A stretch of 12,530 nucleotides of DNA, taken from positions 1 through 12,530 of the forward strand of contig CAAGFJ010000036.1 in assembly GCA_900769115.1 (NCBI GenBank), read 5' to 3'. The notes below the pieces were generated by a model. That model made no database searches, was not told the origin of the DNA, and saw nothing but the letters and a program-made list of their open reading frames with translations. The stretch is from Lachnospiraceae bacterium. Lineage in GTDB: Bacteria; Bacillota; Clostridia; Lachnospirales; Lachnospiraceae. How positions within the stretch are numbered: position 1 is the stretch's first letter; each line of letters begins with the position of its first letter. Shown here piece after piece: positions 1-7,245 of this stretch. A program made the translations under genes and the position numbers.

Positions 1-4
1 CAAT

Positions 5-200
5 AACGTAAATATCGGTTGCAAGGATATAACATCTATCATAAGCAGGTACTTCAGAACCGCCGGTACTCGGCGAGGTGTTTTCGAGCCTAGTACCGCT
101 GCGTGTGATGAGTAGCGAGAGCATGCCTGCATTGATAATGTTATATCCCAAACAACCGATTCATAACCTAATATTTCGCGCGTCCGTTTCACTTACGCTG
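5..200 (-). repeat. Structured palindromic repeat element, left copy (interrupted by the IS)
   Basis: No gene is seen here. Read on the minus strand this is the 3' flank of the ABC permease gene. The element starts at 1743-1735 (ACCCTTGCA), is broken by the IS, and resumes at 200. It contains a large imperfect cruciform: 14-49 pairs with 126-160 (ATCGGTT with AACCGAT, GGATATAACAT with ATGTTATATCC, GCAGG with CCTGC), enclosing an inner stem of 64-74 with 88-98 that has one mismatch. It shares its start motif and an end motif (ATATTTACGTT, here 15-5 on the minus strand) with the element at 12209-12509, in the same orientation relative to the upstream gene. Without the IS it would be about 205 nt. 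It may be a MITE-like or structured 3'-UTR element; the family is unknown to me. Confidence 0.6.
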
Positions 201-224
201 TGTACCGACCCCCAAAAGTTAGAC
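201..224 (+). repeat. IS left terminal inverted repeat
   Basis: It starts TGTACCGACCCCC and ends GTTAGAC. It matches the reverse complement of 1708-1731 except at positions 5 and 6. Its inner part also takes part in the hairpin that can cover the orfA ribosome site. Confidence 0.93.
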
Positions 225-250
225 CTAAAAATCTAACGATAGGAGGTCGG
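205..250 (+). promoter_or_regulatory. Hairpin that can sequester the orfA ribosome-binding site
   Basis: CCGACC (205-210) can pair with GGTCGG (245-250), and inside this GTTAGA (218-223) pairs with TCTAAC (232-237). The outer stem uses the last bases of the AGGAGG ribosome site (241-246) of orfA. A transcript that reads in from outside the IS would carry the whole hairpin and block orfA translation; one starting inside the end would not. Such protection from impinging transcription is known for other insertion sequences. Its use here is inferred. Confidence 0.5.
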
Positions 251-256
251 TTTTTT

Positions 257-835
257 ATGCTTAAATATAACTATGAATTTAAGAAAAAAGTTGTAGACGC
301 TTACAACAATGGAGAAGGTGGCTATTTATTTCTTGCAAAGAAATTTGGAATGCCTGACACGAAAGATATTCGGATGTGGGTCGCTAACTACAATTCATTC
401 GGTGATGAAGGACTCCGTTCTTCTCAAAAAAGAAAATTTTATTCTTTTGAAAAGAAGCTTTCTGTTGTAAAATTGTATTTATCAAGTGAAATTTCGTATC
501 AAGATTTAGCTTTACAAGAAGGAATTATGAGTCCGAGCTTGATTACTAACTGGGTAAATCGTTTTCGAGCAGCTGGTCCTGATGCATTGAGACCACGCAA
601 GAAAGGGCGTAAGAAAATATTGAATAATCCAGATAACAATACAAAAAATAAACCAATTGAAGAGTCTATTGTTGATACAAGCGTGGAGCATGTAAAAGAA
701 TTAGAGGATGAACTTCTTAAATTAAGGATTGAGAATGCCTTTTTAAAAGAGATGAGGAGACTGCGTTTAGAGGACGAAGCAAAAATGAGAGGAAGGCTCG
801 AATCATTAACAGTCTCCGAAGACAATTCAAACTAA
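257..835 (+). CDS. IS3-family transposase OrfA (DNA-binding subunit)
   Basis: This 192-residue protein binds the IS ends and supplies the N-terminal half of the OrfAB transposase. Its first 130 residues hold two helix-turn-helix units (around residues 5-50, YEFKKKVVDAY..., and 60-115, FYSFEKKLSVVKLYL...SLITNWVNRF). A basic linker (RPRKKGRKK) follows, then a heptad-type coiled coil near the C terminus (ELEDELLKLRIENAFLKEMRRL), which serves multimerisation in this family. The start at 257 is chosen because AGGAGG lies 10 nt upstream; the frame is open further upstream, but that would run into the inverted repeat. The OrfB frame opens inside its 3' part, one base back. Confidence 0.92.
   Translation: MLKYNYEFKKKVVDAYNNGEGGYLFLAKKFGMPDTKDIRMWVANYNSFGDEGLRSSQKRKFYSFEKKLSVVKLYLSSEISYQDLALQEGIMSPSLITNWVNRFRAAGPDALRPRKKGRKKILNNPDNNTKNKPIEESIVDTSVEHVKELEDELLKLRIENAFLKEMRRLRLEDEAKMRGRLESLTVSEDNSN
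742..748 (+). other. Candidate -1 programmed frameshift site joining orfA to orfB
   Basis: In the orfA reading frame the sequence reads T TTA AAA, a canonical X XXY YYZ slippery heptamer. The orfB frame is open from 733 onward, so a -1 slip here gives a full OrfAB fusion. A second possible slip is the A5 run at 781-785 (GCA AAA ATG), which would keep more of the orfA coiled coil. Without a shift, the first ATG of orfB (859) would cut off the start of its helix-turn-helix region. Confidence 0.55.
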
Positions 836-858
836 AAGATATTCTCTCATATACAGGA

Positions 859-1677
859 ATGCCCAAAGCAACATATATGTATTGGCAAAAGCGTTTTGAC
901 AAGGAGAATCCAGATAGGGAAATCGAAGAAAAGATACTTGAAATCCGTAAAGAAAATAAAGATTATGGATACCGTAGAATACTTGGAGAACTCCGAAATC
1001 AGGGATATACCATCAACAAAAAGAAAGTTCAGCGGATAGTTCAGAAGCTTGGATTACAGGTGACATCGTATACTCGCAAAAGCAGAAAATACAACTCTTA
1101 CAAAGGTAAAGTTGGAACGGTTGCACCTAATAGGATACGCAGACGTTTTCACACACATATTCCTCATCAGAAAATCACGACTGATACTACAGAACTTAAG
1201 TATTATGAAATTGATTCAAAAGGTCATATGATGATGCATAAATTATACCTGGATCCATTTATGGATATGTGTAATGGGGAAATACTTAGTTATGGAATAG
1301 CAAAAAACATTTCAGCAAAGAACGTAATGGATCCCTTAGAAAAAGCTATTGAGAGGACTGCGGACTGTCCCTATAGAAGAACATTTCATTCTGATCAGGG
1401 TTGGGCGTATCAGATGAAAACATACTCGCAGCGACTTAAAGAAGAACGAATCTATCAAAGTATGTCTAGAAAAGGGAACTGTTTTGATAATTCAGTCATG
1501 GAAAATTTTTTTGGATTACTGAAACAAGAAATCTACTATGGCGTGGTTTACTATAGTTACGAAGAATTGAAATCAGCGATTGAACGATATATAAAGTATT
1601 ATAACGAGAAAAGAATAAAAGAAAAACTAGGATGGATGAGTCCTGTTCAATATAGACTTACCCTTCTGGCAACATAA
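859..1677 (+). CDS. IS3-family transposase OrfB (DDE catalytic domain)
   Basis: This is the catalytic half of the transposase, an RNase H-fold integrase of the rve type. Counting from the ATG at 859 (272 aa), an HTH_21-like region covers about residues 1-65 (KENKDYGYRRILGELR). The catalytic triad is D109 (TTDTTE), D179 (FHSDQG) and E215 (NSVMENFFG); 35 residues separate the second Asp from the Glu, and K222 sits seven residues after it, the classic IS3 D,D(35)E signature. The frame is open without a stop back to 733, where it reads ...RIINSLRRQFKLKDILSYTG before this ATG. That segment belongs to the family's OrfB domain, so the working protein is probably the frameshifted OrfAB fusion (257-1677). 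No ribosome site is evident before 859. Confidence 0.93.
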   Translation: MPKATYMYWQKRFDKENPDREIEEKILEIRKENKDYGYRRILGELRNQGYTINKKKVQRIVQKLGLQVTSYTRKSRKYNSYKGKVGTVAPNRIRRRFHTHIPHQKITTDTTELKYYEIDSKGHMMMHKLYLDPFMDMCNGEILSYGIAKNISAKNVMDPLEKAIERTADCPYRRTFHSDQGWAYQMKTYSQRLKEERIYQSMSRKGNCFDNSVMENFFGLLKQEIYYGVVYYSYEELKSAIERYIKYYNEKRIKEKLGWMSPVQYRLTLLAT

Positions 1678-1680
1678 AAA

Positions 1681-1702
1681 TGAGACGACCGAAGCCGTCT
1701 CA
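1681..1702 (-). terminator. Intrinsic terminator inside the IS, pointing left (antisense to orfB)
   Basis: On the minus strand a 9-bp stem TGAGACGGC/GTCGTCTCA closes on a UUCG tetraloop and is followed by TTTTT. It would stop transcripts arriving from the ABC permease operon before they run antisense through orfB. On the plus strand the hairpin is followed by A residues, so it is unlikely to terminate orfB transcription efficiently. Confidence 0.75.
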
Positions 1703-1707
1703 AAAAA

Positions 1708-1731
1708 GTCTAACTTTTGGGGGTCACTACA
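1708..1731 (+). repeat. IS right terminal inverted repeat
   Basis: It begins GTCTAAC and ends with TCACTACA. It is the reverse complement of 201-224 with two mismatches, and CTG (1732-1734) follows as the target duplication. Confidence 0.93.
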
Positions 1732-1749
1732 CTGTGCAAGGGTGATAGT

Positions 1750-4095
1750 TTACTCTATGTTTTTGAGTGCATCCTCCATCGGAATCTTCTTAATCTTACG
1801 GAACTGTAAGAGAGCAACTGCAAAATAACCAGCCATCATCAGCAAAAACAACTGTGGATATACAATCACCGGTATCGAGATTGAGATCCATCCATTGAAG
1901 GAGATCATAACCGCTTTCCAGATCACGGTCATAAATGCGGCAGCTAAGAACATTCCTGCAATAACCGATAAGATCACTACAAAGGTAGTAGACATTAAAT
2001 ACAAACTTGCAATCTCTCCATTTTCATAGCCTAAGATCTTAACCATAGAGATAGCATTGGCATTCTTTTCCAGAATCACTTTCGTTAACAGATAGATTAA
2101 CATTGCAGCCAGCACTAATGCAAAATACTTAACCATCTCAAACATGGAACCCATTGAAACATCCATCTGACGTGTTAACTTGGTAAGGTCATCTTCTGTT
2201 ATACACGAAGAAATGTACTTTTCATCAATGTCCGTTAATTTTTCATTTGAAAAATACCCCGTAAAATACTCTGATTGCTTTGCGGATGCGAATTGTTTCA
2301 GGAACAATGCAGGATCCGATAATAAATTCTCCATATACGAGGTGTCCGGATCAAATGTCCGAATATATTGATCATATGACATAAACACCGCAAGTCCATT
2401 CGGATAATAAATAATATCCTTTACCTCAAATGAATACACCTCATTTCCATATGGTTCATATAATTCAATCGTATCCCCCTTTTTCACTCCATATTTCTGT
2501 GCGATTCCATCTGCAATCAACACGCCGTCATCCGGCATCTCCTCATCAAAATACCGGCTATGATCTACGATTCCATATACACTGACATCCTCATTTCTTG
2601 TCTTTGCATGATAAGATAATCCTGTCAGACAATATTTCTCCGCATCCGGATTCTCCGTCTCTACCTGTGCACTCAAAACATATTGATACTTAGCAACCAT
2701 ATTATCAATAATGATTGCTTGATAATCCTTGATCAACGGTCCCATCATCAAACCAAATACCATAAGAACATCCGCAAAAAGAATACCAAGAAACAGCGTC
2801 ACATAATTAGAACGATTCTGTAAAATGATCCGGATCCGGAAACGGCTGAAAAACTTAATATGCGGCAGACGTATTGCCTTCTTTTTCTTATTTTTCGTCA
2901 GATCTCTCCGGATAAATTGCAACGGCGATAACTGCAATCTCTGTATCAATACATATCCATTGGTCACGATCATAATCAACAATGGATATACTGTAGTCAG
3001 AATAAACGCATCCGCATTCCAGATCGTTATGTACGTAGGCAGGCTATAGCTTCCATAATACATCCCTGCCACTACATCCTTAAATGCCGTATATCCCAGA
3101 ATATTTCCCACTATTGCGGCAAGCAAAGAAACAAGTACCGGCATTGTAATATAATGGACAAACAATTCTTTTTTCGTATATCCGGACGCTCGTAACGTTC
3201 CAATTACTGCAGCTTCTTTCGTAATCGTGTGTTTGATCGTTACCGAAAACACAAACGCCATGATCACAATAATAATGTACAGCAGTACGATCATCATCTG
3301 ACGATCGCCACCCATGTCATCACCGGTAAAATGAATTGCCTGGTTAGCATATTGAGGCAGATAGTCTTCAATCGTCAGACCAGAATGCATTGCCTGCTTT
3401 GCGAGAAGTTCCATAAAATCATCCGACCATTCACTTTCCTGTTTGTCATTTTCCGGTCTTTGATCATATCTCCATGCATATGTATAATGTATATTATCAT
3501 CTGGCAGATTGCGAAATTCTTTTGAACTTACACAAGCCACACCAAACTTGACCGCATCAAACATAGTGTCATTATTATCTGAAAACAGTGCACTATAATC
3601 CGACAAAGCAACAAACCCGGTGATCGTCATATTCTGTTCACCAACCCGAATGGAATCACCAACCTTCAAGCCATTATTATCCGCAAACATGCGATCCAAT
3701 CCAATCTCATTTTCTTTTTCCGGCAAACAGCCTTCCATCACACATATTTTATTAATATCTATTCTGTTTTCATAGATTCTGATGGTAAGTCCACTCGTCT
3801 TCTCCTGTTCCACAGAGCAATCCATATCCTTATAATACAAAGGATAAATGGCTTTATTTCCATCCTCCAATTTTTTGATCAGGGAAGACTTCAATTCATC
3901 CTGCATTTCAAAATGTCCGTCTTCAATCTGATATTTTTCAAAACTCTCATCGTACGCCTGAATCATACTGTCTCCGGCAACCAGGAAACCGGATACAAAT
4001 CCGATTGTAACTGCCATAAAAAGAAAGATTACAAGATATTTGCCAAATTCACTTACTAATTCCCGCAACAGGCGTTTTCTTAATGGATTCTTCAT
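1750..4095 (-). CDS. FtsX/MacB-type ABC transporter permease
   Basis: This 781-residue membrane protein forms a transporter or mechanotransmission complex with the ATPase encoded 12 nt upstream. A first membrane helix lies near residues 17-40, followed by a large extracellular domain to about 263. Then comes an FtsX block (helices near 265-287, 312-338 and 362-385) with a cytoplasmic coupling stretch KEAAVIGTLRASGYTKKEL (293-311). A further helix near 430-452 leads into a second extracellular domain (about 455-650). The second FtsX block (about 655-765) repeats the coupling motif as ISMVKILGYENGEIASLYL (682-700). The doubled layout matches the large single-subunit permeases common in Firmicutes. 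The substrate cannot be read from sequence; related systems export peptides or lipids, or sense antimicrobial peptides. A purine-rich AAGGCGGTGGCGG precedes the ATG. Confidence 0.9.
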   Translation of the reverse strand: MKNPLRKRLLRELVSEFGKYLVIFLFMAVTIGFVSGFLVAGDSMIQAYDESFEKYQIEDGHFEMQDELKSSLIKKLEDGNKAIYPLYYKDMDCSVEQEKTSGLTIRIYENRIDINKICVMEGCLPEKENEIGLDRMFADNNGLKVGDSIRVGEQNMTITGFVALSDYSALFSDNNDTMFDAVKFGVACVSSKEFRNLPDDNIHYTYAWRYDQRPENDKQESEWSDDFMELLAKQAMHSGLTIEDYLPQYANQAIHFTGDDMGGDRQMMIVLLYIIIVIMAFVFSVTIKHTITKEAAVIGTLRASGYTKKELFVHYITMPVLVSLLAAIVGNILGYTAFKDVVAGMYYGSYSLPTYITIWNADAFILTTVYPLLIMIVTNGYVLIQRLQLSPLQFIRRDLTKNKKKKAIRLPHIKFFSRFRIRIILQNRSNYVTLFLGILFADVLMVFGLMMGPLIKDYQAIIIDNMVAKYQYVLSAQVETENPDAEKYCLTGLSYHAKTRNEDVSVYGIVDHSRYFDEEMPDDGVLIADGIAQKYGVKKGDTIELYEPYGNEVYSFEVKDIIYYPNGLAVFMSYDQYIRTFDPDTSYMENLLSDPALFLKQFASAKQSEYFTGYFSNEKLTDIDEKYISSCITEDDLTKLTRQMDVSMGSMFEMVKYFALVLAAMLIYLLTKVILEKNANAISMVKILGYENGEIASLYLMSTTFVVILSVIAGMFLAAAFMTVIWKAVMISFNGWISISIPVIVYPQLFLLMMAGYFAVALLQFRKIKKIPMEDALKNIE

Positions 4096-4107
4096 ACCGC
4101 CACCGCC

Positions 4108-4806
4108 TTACCAGTCTAATTCCATGGCAGGAATCTTAACATCATTATGGAAATCTCTTCGAATCTGACCATCTCTTAATTTGATCACCCGATCTGCCAT
4201 ATTCTTGATAGCGTCATTATGAGTAACCATGATCACCGTATTGCCATACTTCTGATTAACATCCTCGATCAATTTGAGAATCTCTTTCGAAGTATTATAA
4301 TCCAATGCTCCGGTTGGTTCATCACAAAGAAGAATGTCCGGATTCTTCACAATAGCACGTCCAATTGAGGTACGTTGCTGCTGTCCTCCTGACAACTGGT
4401 TTGGCAGCTTATGCCGATGTTCATATAAACCTAACGTCTTGAGCAGATCATCAATATCTAATGGCTTTTCGCTCAAATACGCTCCTACTTCAATATTCTC
4501 CTTCACATTCAGATTGGGAATCAGATTATACATCTGAAACACATATCCCAAATGCTTTCTTCGATAACGAGTCAATACCTTCTCGCTCATCTCAGCAGTC
4601 TTTTCTCCATTGATTGCTACATAACCGCTATCACAGGTATCAATTCCACCAATAATATTCAATAAAGTAGATTTTCCGGAACCGGATGGTCCTAATAAGA
4701 CACAGATTTCTCCCCGTTCAACTCCGAAAGATACACCACGCAATACCTCCGTCTTATTCTCTCCGTTTCCATAACTCTTTTTCAAATCCTGTATCTGTAA
4801 AAACAT
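4108..4806 (-). CDS. ABC transporter ATP-binding protein (MacB/LolD type)
   Basis: This is the ATPase partner of the downstream FtsX-type permease. It is 232 residues from the chosen start MFLQIQDLKK. It has Walker A GPSGSGKS (39-46), Q-loop Q91, signature LSGGQQQR (138-145), Walker B DILLCDEP (157-164) with catalytic E163, a D-loop (GALD), and switch histidine H196 (VTHND). All ATPase residues are present. The frame extends upstream to 4854, but AGGGGA sits 7 nt before 4806, and the promoter -10 box at 4848-4843 would fall inside the longer form, so the shorter start is preferred. Its own promoter and a dyad lie just upstream, so the pair can be expressed separately from the metal genes. Confidence 0.92.
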   Translation of the reverse strand: MFLQIQDLKKSYGNGENKTEVLRGVSFGVERGEICVLLGPSGSGKSTLLNIIGGIDTCDSGYVAINGEKTAEMSEKVLTRYRRKHLGYVFQMYNLIPNLNVKENIEVGAYLSEKPLDIDDLLKTLGLYEHRHKLPNQLSGGQQQRTSIGRAIVKNPDILLCDEPTGALDYNTSKEILKLIEDVNQKYGNTVIMVTHNDAIKNMADRVIKLRDGQIRRDFHNDVKIPAMELDW

Positions 4807-4824
4807 CACTTCTTCCCCTTTCAT

Positions 4825-4844
4825 ATATGAATATTTGTTCATAT
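4825..4844 (-). promoter_or_regulatory. Dyad ATATGAA-N6-TTCATAT at the ABC promoter, candidate operator
   Basis: A perfect 7-bp inverted repeat with a 6-bp spacer overlaps the downstream edge of the -10 box and the likely transcription start of the ABC genes. That is where a repressor would sit. Its sequence is unlike the GTTAG-N6-CTAAC sites, so a different, unlinked regulator is likely. Confidence 0.5.
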
Positions 4845-4871
4845 GATAATTCAATCATTTCATATTGTCAA
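4843..4871 (-). promoter_or_regulatory. Promoter of the ABC transporter pair
   Basis: On the minus strand TTGACA (4871-4866) and TATCAT (4848-4843) are separated by exactly 17 bp, a near-consensus housekeeping promoter, about 37 bp before the ATPase start codon. Confidence 0.65.
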
Positions 4872-4888
4872 TAGTCTATTTGGTTACT

Positions 4889-5014
4889 CTACCCTTGTTC
4901 TTCCACAACTTTCTTTTTCTGATTATGATTTATATTACAAAGATGTTTCACTCCGGATGACAACCAATAAAATGCAACAACAATGAAAACTCCTGTGATT
5001 GCTTCATTTATCAT
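4889..5014 (-). CDS. Putative 41-aa single-span membrane peptide
   Basis: This is a small open frame (MINEAITGVFIVVAFYWLSS... ending KKKVVEEQG). Residues 5-20 are hydrophobic enough for one membrane helix, and the C-terminal half is polar and basic, fitting an N-out, C-in topology. I do not recognise a family. The ribosome site is weak (AAGGGATG about 8 nt upstream). Support comes from position: it is the first frame after a candidate -10 box (5070-5065) and a DtxR-type dyad (5040-5055), ahead of the ABC transporter. It could be a small transporter subunit or regulator, an iron-regulated peptide, or not translated at all. A single Cys (C26) follows the helix. Confidence 0.4.
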   Translation of the reverse strand: MINEAITGVFIVVAFYWLSSGVKHLCNINHNQKKKVVEEQG

Positions 5015-5039
5015 GTTAAACACATCCCTTCTATCTACG

Positions 5040-5055
5040 GTTAGCCTCAACTAAC
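5040..5055. promoter_or_regulatory. Candidate DtxR-family operator, copy 3 (GTTAGCCTCAACTAAC)
   Basis: This dyad GTTAG-N6-CTAAC has the same arms and spacing as the two sites in the feo operon (11065-11080 and 11631-11646). It lies a few bases downstream of a TATGAT -10-like box (minus strand, 5070-5065), where bound repressor would block initiation of the 41-aa peptide transcript. Confidence 0.55.
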
Positions 5056-5084
5056 TTCTTTTTTATCATACTACTTTTCAACCC

Positions 5085-5133
5085 AAAAAGATACCTCATT
5101 ATTGACAAACTCTATCAATAATGAGGTATCTTT
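5085..5133 (-). terminator. Strong intrinsic terminator after the P-type ATPase
   Basis: A 19-bp perfect stem (5087-5105 with 5115-5133; core AGATACCTCATTATTGA) with a 9-nt loop is followed on the minus strand by a T run. It starts 26 nt after the ATPase stop codon. The A run on one side and T run on the other mean it could also work in the opposite direction. Confidence 0.9.
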
Positions 5134-5159
5134 CTATACTTTACATAATCCTATATTCT

Positions 5160-7232
5160 TTATAAAAGCGGACGCATACTCTTCAAGCCAATAATAAGCG
5201 TAGAGGTATTATGCAACAATGCTGATGTTGTAGGCTGTAATATTCCGCCTACCCCCAACAGGATTAAAGAGGTGTTAAATCCAACAATAATGCGGTAATT
5301 CTTATGAATCCGTTTTACCAGCGCATTACTTAATGCCTTCAATGTCACAATCTCATACAGATTATCTGCACCGATCGTCACATCTGCAATCTCTCTGGCA
5401 ATCTCTGCTCCATCACTGATCGCAATTCCCACATCTGCTGCCGACAAAGCCGGAGAATCATTAATTCCATCACCGATCATGATCACCTTATGTCCGGCTG
5501 CTTTTTCCTGTTCAACAAATCGCGCTTTATCCTCCGGTAACACCTCGGAATAATATTGGTTGACACCAACTTTCTTTGCAATCACCTTAGCGGTACGCTC
5601 ACTGTCTCCCGTCATCATAACTACATTGGTAACTCCAGCCTTACGCAGAGAATTTACCACTGCCGAAGCCTCTTCGCGTAAGGGATCTTCCACACAGATC
5701 ACGGCTGCCAACATACCATCAATTGCAAGATATAGATGAGAACATGCTGTTGGCAACGATTCAAATTTATCCTGCATCCCTTCCGGCACTCTACAGTGTT
5801 CATCCTCTAATACAAAATGATAACTGCCGATCACCACACGCCGATCATTAATTGTACTTGATATTCCATGTGCTACAATATACTCCACTTTGGAATGCAT
5901 TTCTTCATGCTCTAACTGCTTTTCACACGCCGCATCCACTACTGCTTTCGCCATGGAATGTGGAAAATGCTCTTCCAGACATGCTGCAATCCGCAATAAT
6001 TCATCCGGTTCTTGTCCATTAAATGATACAACATCCACAACTGTCGGCTGAGCTTTCGTCAAAGTTCCTGTCTTATCAAACACAATCGTATCTGCAGATG
6101 CCATTGCCTCTAAGAATTTACCGCCCTTTACCGTTATATTATGTAAACTGGCTTCCCGGATTGCCGATAATACAGAGATTGGCATTGCCAGCTTCAAAGC
6201 ACACGAAAAATCAACCATCAATACAGATAACGCCTTTGTTACATCTCTTGTGAAAAGATATGTCAGAATCGTGCCTCCTAACATATATGGAACCAACCTG
6301 TCTGCGATATGTTCTGCTTTACTTTCCATAGATGACTTTAACTTTTCGGATTCTTCAATCATAGATACAATCCGTTCAAAACGGCTGGAACCACCAGTCT
6401 TCTTCACACGGATTGTAATCTCTCCTTCCTCCACAACCGTACCTGCATAGACATATCCATCGCGCTCCTTATGAACCGGAAGTGACTCACCTGTCAGAGA
6501 TGCCTGGTTGATCATTGCTTCTCCCTCGGTAACTTCCCCGTCAAACGGAACCACATTACCCATATGAATCACTACTTCATCTGACGCTTTCACTTCATTT
6601 GCCGGAACAAGAACTTCCTTGCCATCTATTTTCAGCCATACCTTGCTGACATTCAGTGACATACTTCTTGCCAGATCATCCACAGACTTCTTATGAGTCC
6701 AATCTTCTAAGATCTCACCAATTCCTAACAAAAACATAACAGAGCCGGCTGTCTCCATGTCACCCCGAAGTAATGACACCGTAATTGCCGTCGCATCCAA
6801 CACCGGAACCTCCAGCTTGCCTTTCAGCAACGTCTCAACCCCCATCATAATATACTTTGCAGATCGGACGAATGTTATTCCGGTACGGATTGGCAATGGA
6901 ACAAATAACTTACTTCCATATCGAAGTACTACTTTATTCACCAGTTTCTCTTTATACTGTTCATTCAGTTCCCGTCCCGAGTTTTCTAAGAAACTTTCCG
7001 GAACTTGTACCGCTTCATAATGGAACTGTTGTAATTTTGTAATCAGTTCCTGCCGGTCACCCACATATGTGATCGTCATATCCTGTGTTCTGGGTTCTAC
7101 TTTAACAGCCGTTACATACGTCTGTATCGAGAAATGATATTGAAGGGTATCGGCTTGTCGATAGGACATTCTTTTCTGTATAATATGAATTCGGATTCTT
7201 CCACGAATCTCATGTTTGATCACAAATTTCAT
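5160..7232 (-). CDS. Heavy-metal P1B-type ATPase with SCALKL membrane motif
   Basis: This 690-residue ATP-driven pump moves transition metal out of the cytoplasm, by family. An N-terminal HMA-like domain (about 1-75) lacks the usual CxxC metal site. Membrane helices at roughly 100-175 come next, then the actuator domain with TGES (247-250). The metal-path motif is SCALKL (343-348) in place of CPC. The phosphorylation site is DKTGT (D386), the nucleotide-domain motif FPHSMA (423-428) stands in for the SEHPxA segment, and TGD (541-543) and GDGIND (587-592) are present. The last helix carries LHNTSTL. All catalytic residues are intact. It follows the 102-aa acidic membrane protein by 13 nt and has AAGGA 7 nt before its ATG. 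SCALKL-type ATPases form a separate group, comparable to mycobacterial CtpC-like pumps; whether the metal is Mn, Fe, Zn or Co cannot be told. The upstream Fur-like box and neighbouring feo genes make iron or manganese plausible. Confidence 0.9.
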   Translation of the reverse strand: MKFVIKHEIRGRIRIHIIQKRMSYRQADTLQYHFSIQTYVTAVKVEPRTQDMTITYVGDRQELITKLQQFHYEAVQVPESFLENSGRELNEQYKEKLVNKVVLRYGSKLFVPLPIRTGITFVRSAKYIMMGVETLLKGKLEVPVLDATAITVSLLRGDMETAGSVMFLLGIGEILEDWTHKKSVDDLARSMSLNVSKVWLKIDGKEVLVPANEVKASDEVVIHMGNVVPFDGEVTEGEAMINQASLTGESLPVHKERDGYVYAGTVVEEGEITIRVKKTGGSSRFERIVSMIEESEKLKSSMESKAEHIADRLVPYMLGGTILTYLFTRDVTKALSVLMVDFSCALKLAMPISVLSAIREASLHNITVKGGKFLEAMASADTIVFDKTGTLTKAQPTVVDVVSFNGQEPDELLRIAACLEEHFPHSMAKAVVDAACEKQLEHEEMHSKVEYIVAHGISSTINDRRVVIGSYHFVLEDEHCRVPEGMQDKFESLPTACSHLYLAIDGMLAAVICVEDPLREEASAVVNSLRKAGVTNVVMMTGDSERTAKVIAKKVGVNQYYSEVLPEDKARFVEQEKAAGHKVIMIGDGINDSPALSAADVGIAISDGAEIAREIADVTIGADNLYEIVTLKALSNALVKRIHKNYRIIVGFNTSLILLGVGGILQPTTSALLHNTSTLIIGLKSMRPLL

Positions 7233-7245
7233 ACTGATTCCTTCT

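Larger units (their letters stand above)
201..1731 (+). mobile_element. Complete IS3-family (IS150-like) insertion sequence
   Basis: The element is 1531 bp, bounded by 24-bp terminal inverted repeats that begin TGTA and end TACA and match at 22 of 24 positions. It is flanked by a 3-bp direct repeat CTG at 198-200 and 1732-1734. Inside are orfA and orfB in the -1 frame arrangement typical of IS3 elements. Both frames are intact and the DDE triad is present, so the copy may still be active. The uninterrupted target (CACTTACGCTGTGCAAGGGT, read on the minus strand) survives at 12210-12229, which confirms both the boundaries and the duplication. Confidence 0.95.

Noticed and set aside
1..200. A CRISPR array or tandem repeat in the left palindromic stretch
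   Set aside because: There is only one large inverted repeat with a non-repeating interior; no regularly spaced direct repeats are present here or elsewhere in the window.
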